From: Atopobium minutum
GTDB taxonomy: Bacteria > Actinomycetota > Coriobacteriia > Coriobacteriales > Atopobiaceae
Length of the DNA: 64,000 nucleotides
NCBI GenBank assembly: GCA_900105895.1
Contig: FNSH01000001.1
Location: forward strand, 992,001 to 1,056,000
Reading direction: 5' to 3'
Part shown: positions 28,289 through 38,869 of the stretch, piece after piece
Numbering within the stretch: position 1 is the first letter of the stretch
Layout: every line of letters begins with the position of its first letter
Made by a program: the position numbers and the translations under genes
The notes under the pieces: generated by a model
What the model saw: only the letters and a program-made list of their open reading frames with translations
Databases searched by the model: none
Told to the model about the DNA's origin: nothing

Positions 28289-29386
28289 ATGGATAAAATC
28301 ATCGGCCTTATTACGACAAACTATTCATCAAAACATCCAAGTGACTTGACCTTTGATCGTCCCATTGCGGCACTGCCCTATGGCGGCCGTTACCGTCTTG
28401 TAGACTTTGCTCTTTCCAATATGGTTAACTGCGGTATCCGCACCGTAGGCGTTATTATGCCTTCTAATTATCGCTCTATTATCGACCACATTAGCTCTGG
28501 CAAAGATTGGATGCTCGATCGCAAAAATGGTGGCCTGTTCCTCTTGCCGGGTTCTGCTTTTGGTACGTCTCGCACAGGTGCGCGTTTCCTCATTCGCGAT
28601 CTTGTCAACAACAAGCTGTTTCTCGATCGCTCGACGGCAGATTATGTCATTTGTTCTGCTTCCAATATCGTCTATAACATGGATTTTACTGAGCTGGTTA
28701 ACAGCCATAAAGAAAGCCAAGCCGATATTACCGTGCTCACAACGCGGGCAACGCGCGACGAAGATGACCTGATGGGCTTTAAGCTGGATGATGATGGTCG
28801 GGTACAGGGTATCCACCATGGTGTTGCATTTGGTGATACTTCGTTTATGGACACGTTTATTATTAAGCGCACCATGCTTGAGTCGCTGCTCAATTGGTAT
28901 TCCTCGGCAGACTATCTGGATTTGTTTGAGGCTATGACGGGCGATTTTGGCCGGCTCGCGGTACGTACGCATGACTTCTCGGGGTACTCTGCGGCTCTCT
29001 TTAACGTGGAGTACTATTTCCATCGGAGTATGGAGCTGCTCAATGCTGACATTATGTCAGAGCTCTTTACCCCAGAGCGTCCTATACTTACAAAAGCTCA
29101 TGACACGCCTCCCGTAATGTATAAGCGCGGCTGCTATGTTCGCAATGCTATTGTTTCTGCTGGTAGTATCATACATGGAACCGTTTCTCACTCTATTTTG
29201 GGTCGCAATGTTGTGGTTGAGCCAGGTGCTACGGTATCCAATGCAATCGTGTATCAAAATTGCGTGATTAAAAGCGGCGCACGGGTAGAAAATGCCATCA
29301 TAGACCGGAATAACGTCATTTCGGCAAGCACCGAGCTGCGCGGGACACCAGAATCAATCTGGATTCGGCGGAAAGGAAATAATTAG
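28289..29386 (+). CDS. glgD: Glucose-1-phosphate adenylyltransferase, regulatory subunit
   Basis: A 365-residue GlgC paralogue. The N-terminus keeps the fold (ALPYGGRYRLVDFALSNMVNCGIRTVG) but lacks the GGxGxRL nucleotide loop, beginning IIGLITTNYSSKHPSDLTFDRP, which is typical of GlgD. In Firmicutes GlgD pairs with GlgC and modulates its activity. The C-terminal part has hexapeptide repeats. It is tightly packed between glgC and glgA. Confidence 0.93.
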   Translation: MDKIIGLITTNYSSKHPSDLTFDRPIAALPYGGRYRLVDFALSNMVNCGIRTVGVIMPSNYRSIIDHISSGKDWMLDRKNGGLFLLPGSAFGTSRTGARFLIRDLVNNKLFLDRSTADYVICSASNIVYNMDFTELVNSHKESQADITVLTTRATRDEDDLMGFKLDDDGRVQGIHHGVAFGDTSFMDTFIIKRTMLESLLNWYSSADYLDLFEAMTGDFGRLAVRTHDFSGYSAALFNVEYYFHRSMELLNADIMSELFTPERPILTKAHDTPPVMYKRGCYVRNAIVSAGSIIHGTVSHSILGRNVVVEPGATVSNAIVYQNCVIKSGARVENAIIDRNNVISASTELRGTPESIWIRRKGNN

Positions 29387-29388
29387 GT

Positions 29389-30897
29389 ATGCCTAAAAAT
29401 ATAACGCGTCGCGTACGGAGAAAGCTCAGAGTTTTGTTTGCGTCATCTGAGGTTGCACCCTTCTCAAAAACTGGTGGATTAGGAGACGTAGCAGGAGCTT
29501 TGCCCCTTGCCCTGCGTGAAGCCGGCTGTAAAGTGGCGGTTATCTCGCCAAACTATGCTTCCATTCCGGAGCAATTCAAAAGCAAAATGAAGCATCTGGG
29601 AGATTTTTATGTTCCTCTGTCCTGGCGTCGCGTGTATTGCGGTATAGAGCACCTGGTATACCGTGGCATAGATTATTACTTTGTAGACAACGAATATTAT
29701 TTTGCGCGTGATGGCTTGTATGGCTACTTTGATGACGGTGAGCGTTTTGCCTTTTTTGCCAAGGCCATCGTAGAGGCGATAAGCCAAATTGAGCAGCTTC
29801 GCTGTGATATTTTGCACTGTAATGACTGGCAGACTGCCTTATCGCCCGTATTTTTGCGTGAGTTTTACTCTGGCGAGATCTACAACAACGTTAAGACGGT
29901 GTTCACGGTTCATAACGTTAAGTTCCAAGGGCAGTATTCTGACGATGTGCTGGGAGATATTCTCGGACTGCATGAAGTGCCTGCCGCGGTGGATCAATTG
30001 CACTGTGATGAACAAAGCATCAACTTTATGAAGGGTGCTTTGAGATATTCAGATTGGGTTACTACCGTAAGCCCTACTTATGCTAATGAACTCAAGGACC
30101 CGTATTTTGGTGAGCAGCTAGAATTTGAATTCCAGCGGAGGGGCGATAGTTTTCAGGGGGTGCTCAATGGTATAGACACCACACTGTATGATCCTGCAAC
30201 GGACGCTTGTCTGCAAAAAAACTACTCTGTTACAAACCTTGCCGGAAAGCAAGTCTGTAAGACTGCCTTACAAAAAGAGCTTGGCTTTGAAGAAGATCCA
30301 GACAGACTGATCGTTGGTTTTGTAGGTCGCCTAACGGAACAAAAGGGTTTGGATCTTATCCAATATGGCGTAGACAATATGATGTCGCGCAATATTCAGA
30401 TGGTGGTGTTAGGAACAGGCGACGCCACGTATGAAAACTCAATGGCATACTTTGACTGGCGCTATCACGATCAGTTCCGTGCCAAGCTGTGCTTTGATGC
30501 AGATTTGGCACAAAGAATTTATGCGGGTTCTGACCTCTTTTTGATGCCCTCTCGGTTTGAACCCTGCGGTCTTTCTCAAATGATTTCCATGCGCTACGGA
30601 ACGCTTCCTGTGGTGCATGAGGTTGGAGGTCTTGTAGACTCAGTACAGTCCTACAATCGCTTTACTCATGAAGGCACTGGCTTTAGTTTTGCTCACTTTA
30701 ATGCAGATGAAATGCTTGATGCCGTCTATACTGCAGCGGAGATCTTTTGGACGCAGCAAAAAGAATGGCATGATATACAAAAACAGGCTATGTCGGTTGA
30801 TTTTGGATGGCATTGTGCGGCAGATGATTATGTGGATCTCTACCACCAGCTACATCCTGAGGTCGATCGTTATCTAAAGAAAAAGAGCGGAAACTAA
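29389..30897 (+). CDS. glgA: Glycogen synthase (ADP-glucose type)
   Basis: A 502-residue GT5 enzyme adding glucose from ADP-glucose to alpha-1,4 chains. The ADP-glucose motif SKTGGLGDVAGALP lies near residue 26, HCNDWQTAL in the N-domain, GRLTEQKGLDLI in the C-domain, and the retaining motif FEPCGLSQMISMRYGTLPVVHEVGGL near residue 385. It begins 3 bases after glgD and is followed after 8 bases by the amylase fusion. Confidence 0.96.
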   Translation: MPKNITRRVRRKLRVLFASSEVAPFSKTGGLGDVAGALPLALREAGCKVAVISPNYASIPEQFKSKMKHLGDFYVPLSWRRVYCGIEHLVYRGIDYYFVDNEYYFARDGLYGYFDDGERFAFFAKAIVEAISQIEQLRCDILHCNDWQTALSPVFLREFYSGEIYNNVKTVFTVHNVKFQGQYSDDVLGDILGLHEVPAAVDQLHCDEQSINFMKGALRYSDWVTTVSPTYANELKDPYFGEQLEFEFQRRGDSFQGVLNGIDTTLYDPATDACLQKNYSVTNLAGKQVCKTALQKELGFEEDPDRLIVGFVGRLTEQKGLDLIQYGVDNMMSRNIQMVVLGTGDATYENSMAYFDWRYHDQFRAKLCFDADLAQRIYAGSDLFLMPSRFEPCGLSQMISMRYGTLPVVHEVGGLVDSVQSYNRFTHEGTGFSFAHFNADEMLDAVYTAAEIFWTQQKEWHDIQKQAMSVDFGWHCAADDYVDLYHQLHPEVDRYLKKKSGN

Positions 30898-30904
30898 CTA
30901 CCTT

Positions 30905-33900
30905 ATGAATGCACTGCATAATAGTCGTCTTGAAGCATATCGCTTCCCGTACGGCGCTGTCCCCGTGGATAGTGTCGTACGTTTATCTTTAGACGTATGG
31001 GATGAGAACAGCCCCGTCACCACAGAAGACAAAACCAGTCAAATAAGCTGTGATCTGCGCATCTGGATAGACGGCAAAGGTGAGACCCTTATCCCCATGG
31101 AGGCATCGCAACAAGACGACCACCTGCGGTTTTCTTGCACGCCGACCTTTACCCAGGCGCAAATTGTATGGTATTGCTTTAGGCTGCAAAATGCAGAGGG
31201 CCATCAGTGGTTTTATGGGGCATCCGAGGGCCAGGTAGGTGGCGTAGGAACCCTACGGGAATGGATGGGTCCTTCGTTCCAGATTACCGCCTATACGCCG
31301 CGCACCACCCAGCCCGATTGGTACCGTGGAGGCGTAGCCTACCAGATCTTTCCCGATCGCTTTTCTCGCGATAAAAACTGGGAGCAGCGTGCACAGCAGG
31401 CATTGCGGCTTCATCCGCATGGGGTTGCTCGTCACATCCAACAGGATTGGAATGAACCGCCGTACTACATTCGTGACGAGAAAGGCCGCGTGCAGCGCTG
31501 GGATTTTTACGGCGGGAGCATCAACGGCATTCGAGAAAAGCTTGATTACCTGCAGGGTATGGGCATTACAATTTTGTATCTCAATCCCATTTTTGAAGCT
31601 GCTAGTAATCATCGCTATGACACAGGCAACTACCTGCAAATAGACCCCTTATTGGGAGATCTGCAAGACTTTACGTTGCTGTGCAAAGAAGCCCAAGACA
31701 GGGGTATTTCCATCATTTTGGACGGCGTGTTTAACCACTCTGGCTGCGATAGTTTGTACTTTAACAAGTACAACAACTATGACAGCGTTGGTGCCTACCA
31801 AAGCAAGGACTCTGTGTATCGTGACTGGTATAAGTTTGACAAGAAAACAGGTGAGTACCAAAGCTGGTGGGGCGTGGATGATCTGCCCGATATAGATGAA
31901 CATTCCCAAACGTATCGCGACTATATGTTTGGTAAAGATGGAGTGGTTCGCAGCTGGCTGCGTGCGGGGGCACGTGGTTGGCGTCTTGATGTAGCCGATG
32001 AGCTGCCTGATGACTTTATTAAGGAGCTGCGCCGCGCCGCGCTTGCAGAGCGCTCCGACGCCCTTATTTTGGGCGAGGTTTGGGAAGACGCCTCCAATAA
32101 AATAAGCTATGGCAAGCTTCGTCAGTACTTTTTGGGCGACGAGCTGGATGCCGTTATGAATTACAACCTGCGCGAGGCATTGCTTGGGTACGTGCGTGGA
32201 GACATGAGCGCTTCGGTGCTGCGTGAACGCATGGAATCCATGCATGAAAACTATCCCCCGATGCCTTTGTAGAAGCCTTTAACCTGCTGGGCACGCATGA
32301 TACAGCGCGCATTCTTACCTTATTGGGCGCTCCTGATCCGCACAACATGGACGGGCAACACGGCTCTTATCGCCTGAGCGAGTCAGAGCGAGGTCTTGCA
32401 AAGGGTCGTTTGTGGCTGGCAACGCTTGTGCAGATGCTGCTACCTGGTGTTCCCTGCATATACTACGGTGATGAGGCAGGACTAGAAGGCACCACTGATC
32501 CCTTTAATCGTGCGGCCTTTCCCTGGGGTCATGAAGATACAGACTGCCAGGCAATTATCCGCAATGCTCTTACCCTGCGCAAAACGCTGCCGCTCTCTGA
32601 GGCTGACCACTTCTTTACTTTGGATCTGGGCGATGAGGTCTTTGGTTTTGTGCGAAAAAACAACCAGCATAATCAAAGTGTGGCGGTGCTTATCAATAGA
32701 AACCCCGCTGTGGCGCACGAAGTACGGGTGCCGCTGTTGGGCAGCTGCGTGGATGAACTTATCGCCGGGCAAAAACTGGTAGTAGACAACGGTGTGGTGC
32801 AGCTGAATTTGCCACCGCTTGGGTCTGCCGTTCTGTATTTTCATGCCGATAAAAGCTTGGGAGCAGTTCCGGTGCCAGGATCAGGGGTGTTGTGCCATGT
32901 CAGCTCATTGCCGGAGGCGCTTGATGAGACAGGTGCCGTAGAGGGAGAACAGGGCTGCTTAGGTGCCTCGGCGCGTCGTTTTTGCGATTGGTTGGCACAA
33001 GCACATCAGACCTATTGGCAGGTATTGCCGGTTAATCCCACAGATGAATTTGGATCTCCGTATGCAGGAATCTCTGCGTTTGCAAACAATGTAAAGTTTA
33101 TATCTGCACGAGAGCGCGCTCAGTATGAGCGGGCAGGCTTTTCTCAAAAAGACTATCACGAGTTCGTAGATAAGAACGCCTCTTGGCTGATCCCGTATTC
33201 GTACTTTATGGCGCTTAAGTACGATCAAAAAGGTGTCCTGTGGCGTGACTGGCCTGAAAACCTGCGCACATATGACCAGAAAACTATTGCGGACTATCTT
33301 GCGCAGCGGCCTCATCTGAGCCAAGTTGCCAAAACTATCCGGCGCGATCAGTTTGAGTTTGAACGCCAATGGAATGCGCTGCATAGCTATGCAAACGAGC
33401 GTGGTATTCATATCATTGGCGACATCCCTCTGTATATTTCAGGCGACTCTGCGGATGTGTGGATGCATCAGGATTTATTTGCCCTGGATACTTTGGGGAA
33501 TCCAGCCTTGGTTGCGGGCGTTCCATCGGATGCTTTTTCAAGTGAGGGACAGCGCTGGGGCAATCCCGTATATAACTGGGATGCCATGCGAGCCACTGGA
33601 TATGAGTGGTGGCTCGAGCGACTGGCTCGTTCATTTGAACTGTATGACTACGTGCGCCTCGATCACTTTATAGGGTTCTGCTCATATTATGCTATTCCGC
33701 AGGACCTACCGATACAGGCGGGTCACTGGTGCTTGGGTCCCGGTCGCGAGCTCTTTCAAAAGGCGTATGAGCGTTTTGGCAACCTGCCCGTTATTGCTGA
33801 GGATCTGGGTATGGTGACTCCTGCTGTCCGTGCCCTGATGGCAAGCTGCGGCTTTTATGGCATGGAAGTGTCTTTGTTCTCGGATTACTTCTCGCAAGAT

Positions 33901-34215
33901 GGCTGGTACGTGCCGGCGCATAAAGTGGCGTATACAACTACACATGACACGCAAACGCTGGTTGGCTGGTGTGAGGATCATTTTGGTAAACAGGACGCGG
34001 GTGCTCGGGCGCAAGAAATGCTCACGCTTGCTGAGGGGAGCAATGCGTCGCTTGTTATCGTGCAATTGCAGGATGTGCTTGGCCTGGATGATACACACCG
34101 CATGAATATCCCAGGCAGCACCCAGCATAACTGGCAATGGGTCTGTTCATGGGATCAGCTTGATGCCTCGTGTGCTACCTTACGAGCGCTTACCGAGAAG
34201 TTCGGGCGTGCATAG
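30905..34215 (+). pseudogene. GH13 amylase fused to GH77 4-alpha-glucanotransferase, interrupted by a frameshift
   Basis: An unusual two-enzyme fusion. The N-part is a neopullulanase-like GH13 with a beta-rich lead domain, DGVFNHSG, nucleophile Asp362 (GWRLDVADEL) and acid Glu391 (GEVWED). At the C run 32255-32259 the frame breaks and stops at 32272. One extra C restores YPPDAFVEAFNLLGTHDTARILTLLGAP, including the third catalytic Asp, and continues in the frame to 34215. From about 32870 the sequence is MalQ-like: GVPSDAFS..GQRWGNPVYNW, VRLDHFIGF, IAEDLG, TTHDTQTL. Restored length is about 1103 residues. Together they would trim and rearrange maltodextrins from glycogen. The second part lacks its own ribosome site. 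Confidence 0.9.
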
Positions 34216-34226
34216 AAGCTGTTGGC

Positions 34227-34277
34227 CTAGGCAAGGCGGGGCGTTGCAACGTGGGACCCGCCAGGCTAGGCAAGGCG
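34227..34277. repeat. 12-bp direct repeat at the end of nth
   Basis: CTAGGCAAGGCG occurs at 34227-34238 and 34266-34277. The second copy encodes the last residues and stop of nth on the - strand; the first lies in the spacer. Confidence 0.8.
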
Positions 34278-34961
34278 CCGGGTTCTCTTTTTCTTGACGG
34301 GATTGCCTTGTGCAACAAAGGCGCTAGGGCAAAGATCCACGATGGGGCATTCGGCACAAAGGGGCTTTTTTGCATCACAAATCTCGCGCCCAAACAGCAC
34401 CCATTGGTGGTTAACGGGACCCCACATCTCACGAGGAATAACTGCCAAGATGTCCTTCTCGGCAGCAGCAGGAGAAGGGGCATGAGTGAACTTAAGGCGG
34501 GTAGCAATACGAAAAACATGCGTGTCTACAGCAATGCCTTCAACAATTCCAAAGGCGTTGTTAAGCACGATATTTGCCGTCTTGCGTCCTACGCCAGGCA
34601 GAGAGGTGAGTTCCTCCATGGTATGGGGGACTTCGCCGCCAAAATCGGTTATGATCTTTTGGGCCGTTGCCACCACATGCTGGGATTTTGTGCGAAAAAA
34701 GCCTAAGCGATGGATAACCTCTCCCACTTCTACAGGAGAGGCGCCGGCCATGGCTTGAGCCGTGGGCCACTTTTCAAACAGGGTAGGAGTTACGGAGTTG
34801 ACGGCCTTATCGGTTGTTTGAGCAGAGAGCAACACGGCAATGACCAGCGTAAAGGGGTCGGTAAAATGCAGAGCACACTCGGCTTGGGGGTAGCGCTGGT
34901 TCATGCGTTTACAAACCTCAAGCGCACGCGCGCATTTAGCTTTTTTGGATTCTCGCGGCAT
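34266..34961 (-). CDS. nth: Endonuclease III
   Basis: A 231-residue DNA glycosylase/AP lyase for oxidised pyrimidines. Catalytic Lys lies in LPGVGRKTANIVL and Asp in VDTHVFRIATRL. The Fe-S cluster ligands are intact as C-X6-C-X2-C-X5-C (CDAKKPLCAECPIVDLC). This contrasts with the MutY-like protein at 20.5 kb, which has lost the cluster. It is convergent with the amylase fusion and divergent from mfd. Confidence 0.96.
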   Translation of the reverse strand: MPRESKKAKCARALEVCKRMNQRYPQAECALHFTDPFTLVIAVLLSAQTTDKAVNSVTPTLFEKWPTAQAMAGASPVEVGEVIHRLGFFRTKSQHVVATAQKIITDFGGEVPHTMEELTSLPGVGRKTANIVLNNAFGIVEGIAVDTHVFRIATRLKFTHAPSPAAAEKDILAVIPREMWGPVNHQWVLFGREICDAKKPLCAECPIVDLCPSAFVAQGNPVKKKRTRRLA

Positions 34962-35069
34962 GGTACCTCCCTTGGCGCTGTTAGTGTAGTCGTTGGGTAA
35001 AATATGAGCAACTTATACCTTTATTCCCGGCTACCGTAAGTGTAGTCGGCTTTAGCATGTCATTTTAGG

Positions 35070-38000
35070 ATGGAGAGCGTATCCGTGCTCATCAATAGAA
35101 TTTCTCGTAGTTTGTTAAGCGCCCCCGCCATGGTTGATGTGGTCCATGATCTCGACGCGGGTGCAGATTGTGATGTGGCGGTAGCTCAGTCTGCTCGTCC
35201 TGTTGTAGTTGCCAGCCTGTGGGCGCGCAATCCTCGACCTACGCTGATGGTGGTTTCTGGAGAAGAGGCTGCCGATAGAGTGGCCCGCACGCTCTCTGCG
35301 TGGATTGGGCTGGACAACGTAGCGCGCTATCCAGAGCGTAAAGATCTGCCTTGGGCAGACGTTGCGGCCGATGATGCGGTGATTGGAGCTCGCTGTGCTG
35401 CGGTCTCTTTCTTGGCGCAAGGCAAGCCCTGCATTGTGGTTGCCAGCGCGCGTGCCCTTATGCGTCAAGTACCGCCCGTGGGTTCTGGTTACTGGGCAAG
35501 CAGCAGTTTTGCCGTGGGCGATGAGGTGCCTTTTGAGGACATGGGTGCCCTGTTGGTTGGCATGGGCTATGCGGACGATGGTGAAGCGGCAGCTCCGGGC
35601 AGCTTTCACATCCATGGGGATAGCATAGACGTGTTTCCCGCTCAAGCTACGGCGCCTGTGCGCATAGAATTTTTTGGCGATGAGATTGATCGCGTGCGCC
35701 GTATGGTGGCGTCTACCAAACAAACCATTGGCGACCTTGCATCTGTGGTCATCTCTCCTTGCCGTGAGCTTGCTCTTACCGATAAAACCGTGGCCACCGC
35801 ACAGCGTGCGCTCTATAACAGTGCACAGGAAAATTCCGCCATTGCTGCGGATTTGGAACTGATTGAAGCTCGTTGTGCCTCTCCTGTTATCGATAAGTAC
35901 CTGGTAGAGCTGTATGGGTCTACCTCATCGGTGCTTGCGCATATGAGCAAACAGACGCTGGTAGTGCTGTCTGAGCCACGCGCTTTGTTTGATGATTGTC
36001 AGCGCAAAAATGATGAGTTGCATGCGGCTGCGTCGGCTGCCCGAGCTAAGCTTGACGGGTTGTTTGCAGAGCCGCGCGAAATGGATTTTGGTACGCAGCA
36101 GCGTCTGTCTTTCTCGTCAATTTTGCGTGCTGGGACCTCGTTGGTGCACAAGTTGGAAGTGCGCCAACCTGGCATTGCGGGATCTGACGCTAAATTGCTG
36201 GGTCGTATGCGCGGCTGCATAGAAAATAACATGGCTATTGCGTTTGCTGTGCCCGATCGTGGCGCTCGAGAAGCGCTTGAGCTGAGCTTTAATGACGAGC
36301 GTATTGCCTTTTGTGAAGAGTTGTCGAGCAGTGCGGACAATGCGGTGCAGGTCTTGGACAAGCTGGCAGATCAGCAGGCCAAGCCCTTAGAGCGTGGAAT
36401 TGTAAGCTTTATTGATGCGCCCGTACCGGCGGGCACGATTTTTCCCGAGGCAGGCTTGGCGATTTTCTCGGTAGGGGACTTAACGCAGCGCATGGCTAAG
36501 CGCAGCAGCCGTAGGCGTGTGGATCCAACCAGCGTGACCTTCCCCTTTAAGCCGGGCGATTATGTGGTGCATGCCACGCATGGCATCGCGTTGTTTACAG
36601 ACATTGTCCGCCAGGAAGTCTCGGGCAAAGAGCGCGACTATTTTTTGCTGGAGTATGCCAATAACGATAAGCTCTTTGTGCCTTTGGAGCAGGTAGACCG
36701 CATTACTCGCTACATTGGACCCGATGGCTCGAGTCCGCGCTTAACCCGTTTGAATACGGCAGATTGGTCCCGTGCTACCGGCAAGGCGCGTAAGAGTGCA
36801 AAGAAACTTGCCTTTGACCTGGTGGATTTGTATACACGTCGTGCATCTGTTGCGGGACATGCCTGTGCGCCCGATACGCCGGCTCAGCTGGATATGGAAG
36901 CGAGCTTTCCCTATGACGTTACCCCAGATCAGGCCCATGCTATTGCAGATATCAAGGCGGATATGGAATCTGGCCGTCCTATGGATAGGCTGCTCTGTGG
37001 TGATGTGGGCTTTGGTAAAACCGAGGTGGCGCTGCGTGCTGCTTTTAAAACGGTTATGGACGGCAGGCAGGTTATGGTGTTGTGTCCTACAACCATTTTG
37101 GCCGAGCAGCACTATCAGACGTTCTTCAAGCGCTTTACCCCGTTTGATGTGGATGTTCGCGTGCTTTCACGCTTCGTAACTCCGGCAAAACAGCGCCGGG
37201 CACTTGAAGGCTTTGCAGCTGGTGACGTTAAGGTCCTCATTGGTACGCATCGCTTGTTGTCCAGTGATGTTAACCCACATGACCTGGGTCTTATCATTAT
37301 TGATGAGGAACAGCGCTTTGGCGTTCAGCATAAAGAGCAACTCAAGAACATGCGTGAGCAGGTAGATGTACTTACGCTTTCTGCTACTCCCATTCCGCGT
37401 ACCATGCAGATGGCCATGAGTGGCGTACGTGATATGTCGCTGGTTTTGACCCCGCCACCTGGGCGTATTCCAGTACAGGTGAGCGTAGGTGAATTTGATC
37501 TGGATGTGGTTTGTGCGGCTATTCGTGCAGAGCTGGCGCGTAAAGGTCAGGTCTACTACGTGTCCAATCGCGTGACTACTATCGAAGATGCCGTGGCGCG
37601 CGTGCAAGAGGCAGTGCCAGAGGCACGCATTGGCGTGGCACACGGCAAGATGAGCGCGCGCGAGACCGAAGACGTGATGATGAGCTTTGAAGAGCACGAG
37701 ATTGACGTGCTGGTAGCTACCACCATTATTGAGAGCGGTATTGATAATCCACATACCAATACCCTGATCATTGAGGATTCACAGCGTTTGGGTTTGGCGC
37801 AGCTGTATCAGCTTAAGGGACGTGTGGGTCGTGGTCGTATTCAGGCCTATGCCTACTTCATGTTTCCCGGTGAGCTTCCGCTGACGCCCGAGGCAACAGA
37901 TCGTCTGATGGCTATCAATGAGTTCCAAGAGCTGGGAAGCGGCATGCGCATTGCCATGCGCGACCTAGAGATTCGCGGTGCAGGATCGTTAATGGGCGGC

Positions 38001-38579
38001 GAGCAACATGGCAATCTATCGAGTGTAGGTTTTGATTTGTTCACCCAGATGTTGGGCCAGGCTGTAGCAGAGGCGCGCGGCGAGTCTGCGGATTTGCCTC
38101 CCGTAGAAGTGACCATTAACCTCCAGGCAGATTTTTACTTGGCCGATGAGTACATCCCCGATGTAGATAAACGCGTGCTGGTGTACCGCCAGCTGGCGGG
38201 CGCCATGGAACTTTCCGAGATAGACGCGCTTGAGCAGGATGTAGAGCAGCGCTATGGAACGCTTCCTTTGGCTGGCCGCAATCTGTTTGATCGTGCCCGC
38301 ATTCGCATTCGTGCCCAACGCTTGGGCGTGAGTTCAGTTGCTCTTACAGAGGGTCGTTTGGTGTATGTGGGACTTGAAGTTCCTCGCGATACAAGCCTCA
38401 AGTTGCGTGAGCGAGGTGCGCTGGTATATCCCAAGACCAAGAAACTGGCGTATCCTTTTCATAGACAACGTGGTACGTTTGCTAGAAGTGCAGCTACTTC
38501 TGCGACGCGTAGCATAGAAGAGCTACTTCCCGCTGCCTTGGGTGTGCTGGAAGAAGTTGGCGGAGACGACGAAGAGTAA
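35070..38579 (+). CDS. mfd: Transcription-repair coupling factor
   Basis: A 1169-residue Mfd that removes stalled RNA polymerase and recruits UvrA. A UvrB-like module is at the N-terminus, the RNA-polymerase-interacting CarD-like domain reads FKPGDYVVHATHGIALFTDI (about residue 492), and the RecG-like translocase has Walker A GDVGFGKTEVALRAAF and IIDEEQRFGVQHKEQLK. The TRG-like motif (FQELGSGMRIAMRDLEIRGAGSLMG) and a C-terminal D7 domain follow. The start could instead be GTG 35085, which has GGAGAGC at a better distance than ATG 35070 has. Confidence 0.95.
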   Translation: MESVSVLINRISRSLLSAPAMVDVVHDLDAGADCDVAVAQSARPVVVASLWARNPRPTLMVVSGEEAADRVARTLSAWIGLDNVARYPERKDLPWADVAADDAVIGARCAAVSFLAQGKPCIVVASARALMRQVPPVGSGYWASSSFAVGDEVPFEDMGALLVGMGYADDGEAAAPGSFHIHGDSIDVFPAQATAPVRIEFFGDEIDRVRRMVASTKQTIGDLASVVISPCRELALTDKTVATAQRALYNSAQENSAIAADLELIEARCASPVIDKYLVELYGSTSSVLAHMSKQTLVVLSEPRALFDDCQRKNDELHAAASAARAKLDGLFAEPREMDFGTQQRLSFSSILRAGTSLVHKLEVRQPGIAGSDAKLLGRMRGCIENNMAIAFAVPDRGAREALELSFNDERIAFCEELSSSADNAVQVLDKLADQQAKPLERGIVSFIDAPVPAGTIFPEAGLAIFSVGDLTQRMAKRSSRRRVDPTSVTFPFKPGDYVVHATHGIALFTDIVRQEVSGKERDYFLLEYANNDKLFVPLEQVDRITRYIGPDGSSPRLTRLNTADWSRATGKARKSAKKLAFDLVDLYTRRASVAGHACAPDTPAQLDMEASFPYDVTPDQAHAIADIKADMESGRPMDRLLCGDVGFGKTEVALRAAFKTVMDGRQVMVLCPTTILAEQHYQTFFKRFTPFDVDVRVLSRFVTPAKQRRALEGFAAGDVKVLIGTHRLLSSDVNPHDLGLIIIDEEQRFGVQHKEQLKNMREQVDVLTLSATPIPRTMQMAMSGVRDMSLVLTPPPGRIPVQVSVGEFDLDVVCAAIRAELARKGQVYYVSNRVTTIEDAVARVQEAVPEARIGVAHGKMSARETEDVMMSFEEHEIDVLVATTIIESGIDNPHTNTLIIEDSQRLGLAQLYQLKGRVGRGRIQAYAYFMFPGELPLTPEATDRLMAINEFQELGSGMRIAMRDLEIRGAGSLMGGEQHGNLSSVGFDLFTQMLGQAVAEARGESADLPPVEVTINLQADFYLADEYIPDVDKRVLVYRQLAGAMELSEIDALEQDVEQRYGTLPLAGRNLFDRARIRIRAQRLGVSSVALTEGRLVYVGLEVPRDTSLKLRERGALVYPKTKKLAYPFHRQRGTFARSAATSATRSIEELLPAALGVLEEVGGDDEE

Positions 38580-38621
38580 GTAATCAAAACCTCTCCCCTT
38601 ATAGAAGTACAAGGTAGAAGT

Positions 38622-38662
38622 ACAAGCGCATGCGGTCTCAAGAGATGGCGTGCGCTTGTTTG
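38622..38662 (+). terminator. Weak terminator-like hairpin after mfd
   Basis: ACAAGCGCA (38622-38630) pairs with TGCGCTTGT (38651-38659) over a 20-base loop, with only a short T run. Confidence 0.4.
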
Positions 38663-38666
38663 CAGT

Positions 38667-38732
38667 ACGTCTCAAAAAACTTGAGACGTCTGCCAGTTCA
38701 TGCTTTTCAAAGGCAAGGTTCCGTGCTATTCT
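38667..38732 (+). promoter_or_regulatory. Candidate promoter and inverted repeat upstream of the mannose-type PTS operon
   Basis: A perfect inverted repeat ACGTCTCAA-N5-TTGAGACGT occupies 38667-38689. TTTTCA (38704-38709) and TATTCT (38727-38732), 17 bases apart, form a plausible promoter just downstream. An AT-rich stretch follows to 38785. Confidence 0.45.
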
Positions 38733-38800
38733 CTGATGTATTAAAGGTTATAGACGTTATAGATATAGATAAACATATATAACAAATTGGAGTGAAGCGT

Positions 38801-38869
38801 ATGCCATACAGAACAAATGACAGTACTGCTGTATATACGCGCTTACTAGAAATGAGAAATATGTTATGA
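38801..38869 (+). CDS. Small leader ORF overlapping the PTS EIIA start
   Basis: A 22-residue ORF beginning at ATG 38801 with GGAG about 9 bases upstream (TTGGAGTGAAGCGT). Its TGA overlaps the ATG of the EIIA gene as ATGA (38866-38869). The EIIA gene itself has only a weak ribosome site inside this ORF, so its translation is probably coupled to the leader. The peptide starts MPYRTNDSTAVYTRLLE and has no recognised domain. It may be a regulatory leader or simply a ribosome-delivery device. Confidence 0.55.
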   Translation: MPYRTNDSTAVYTRLLEMRNML

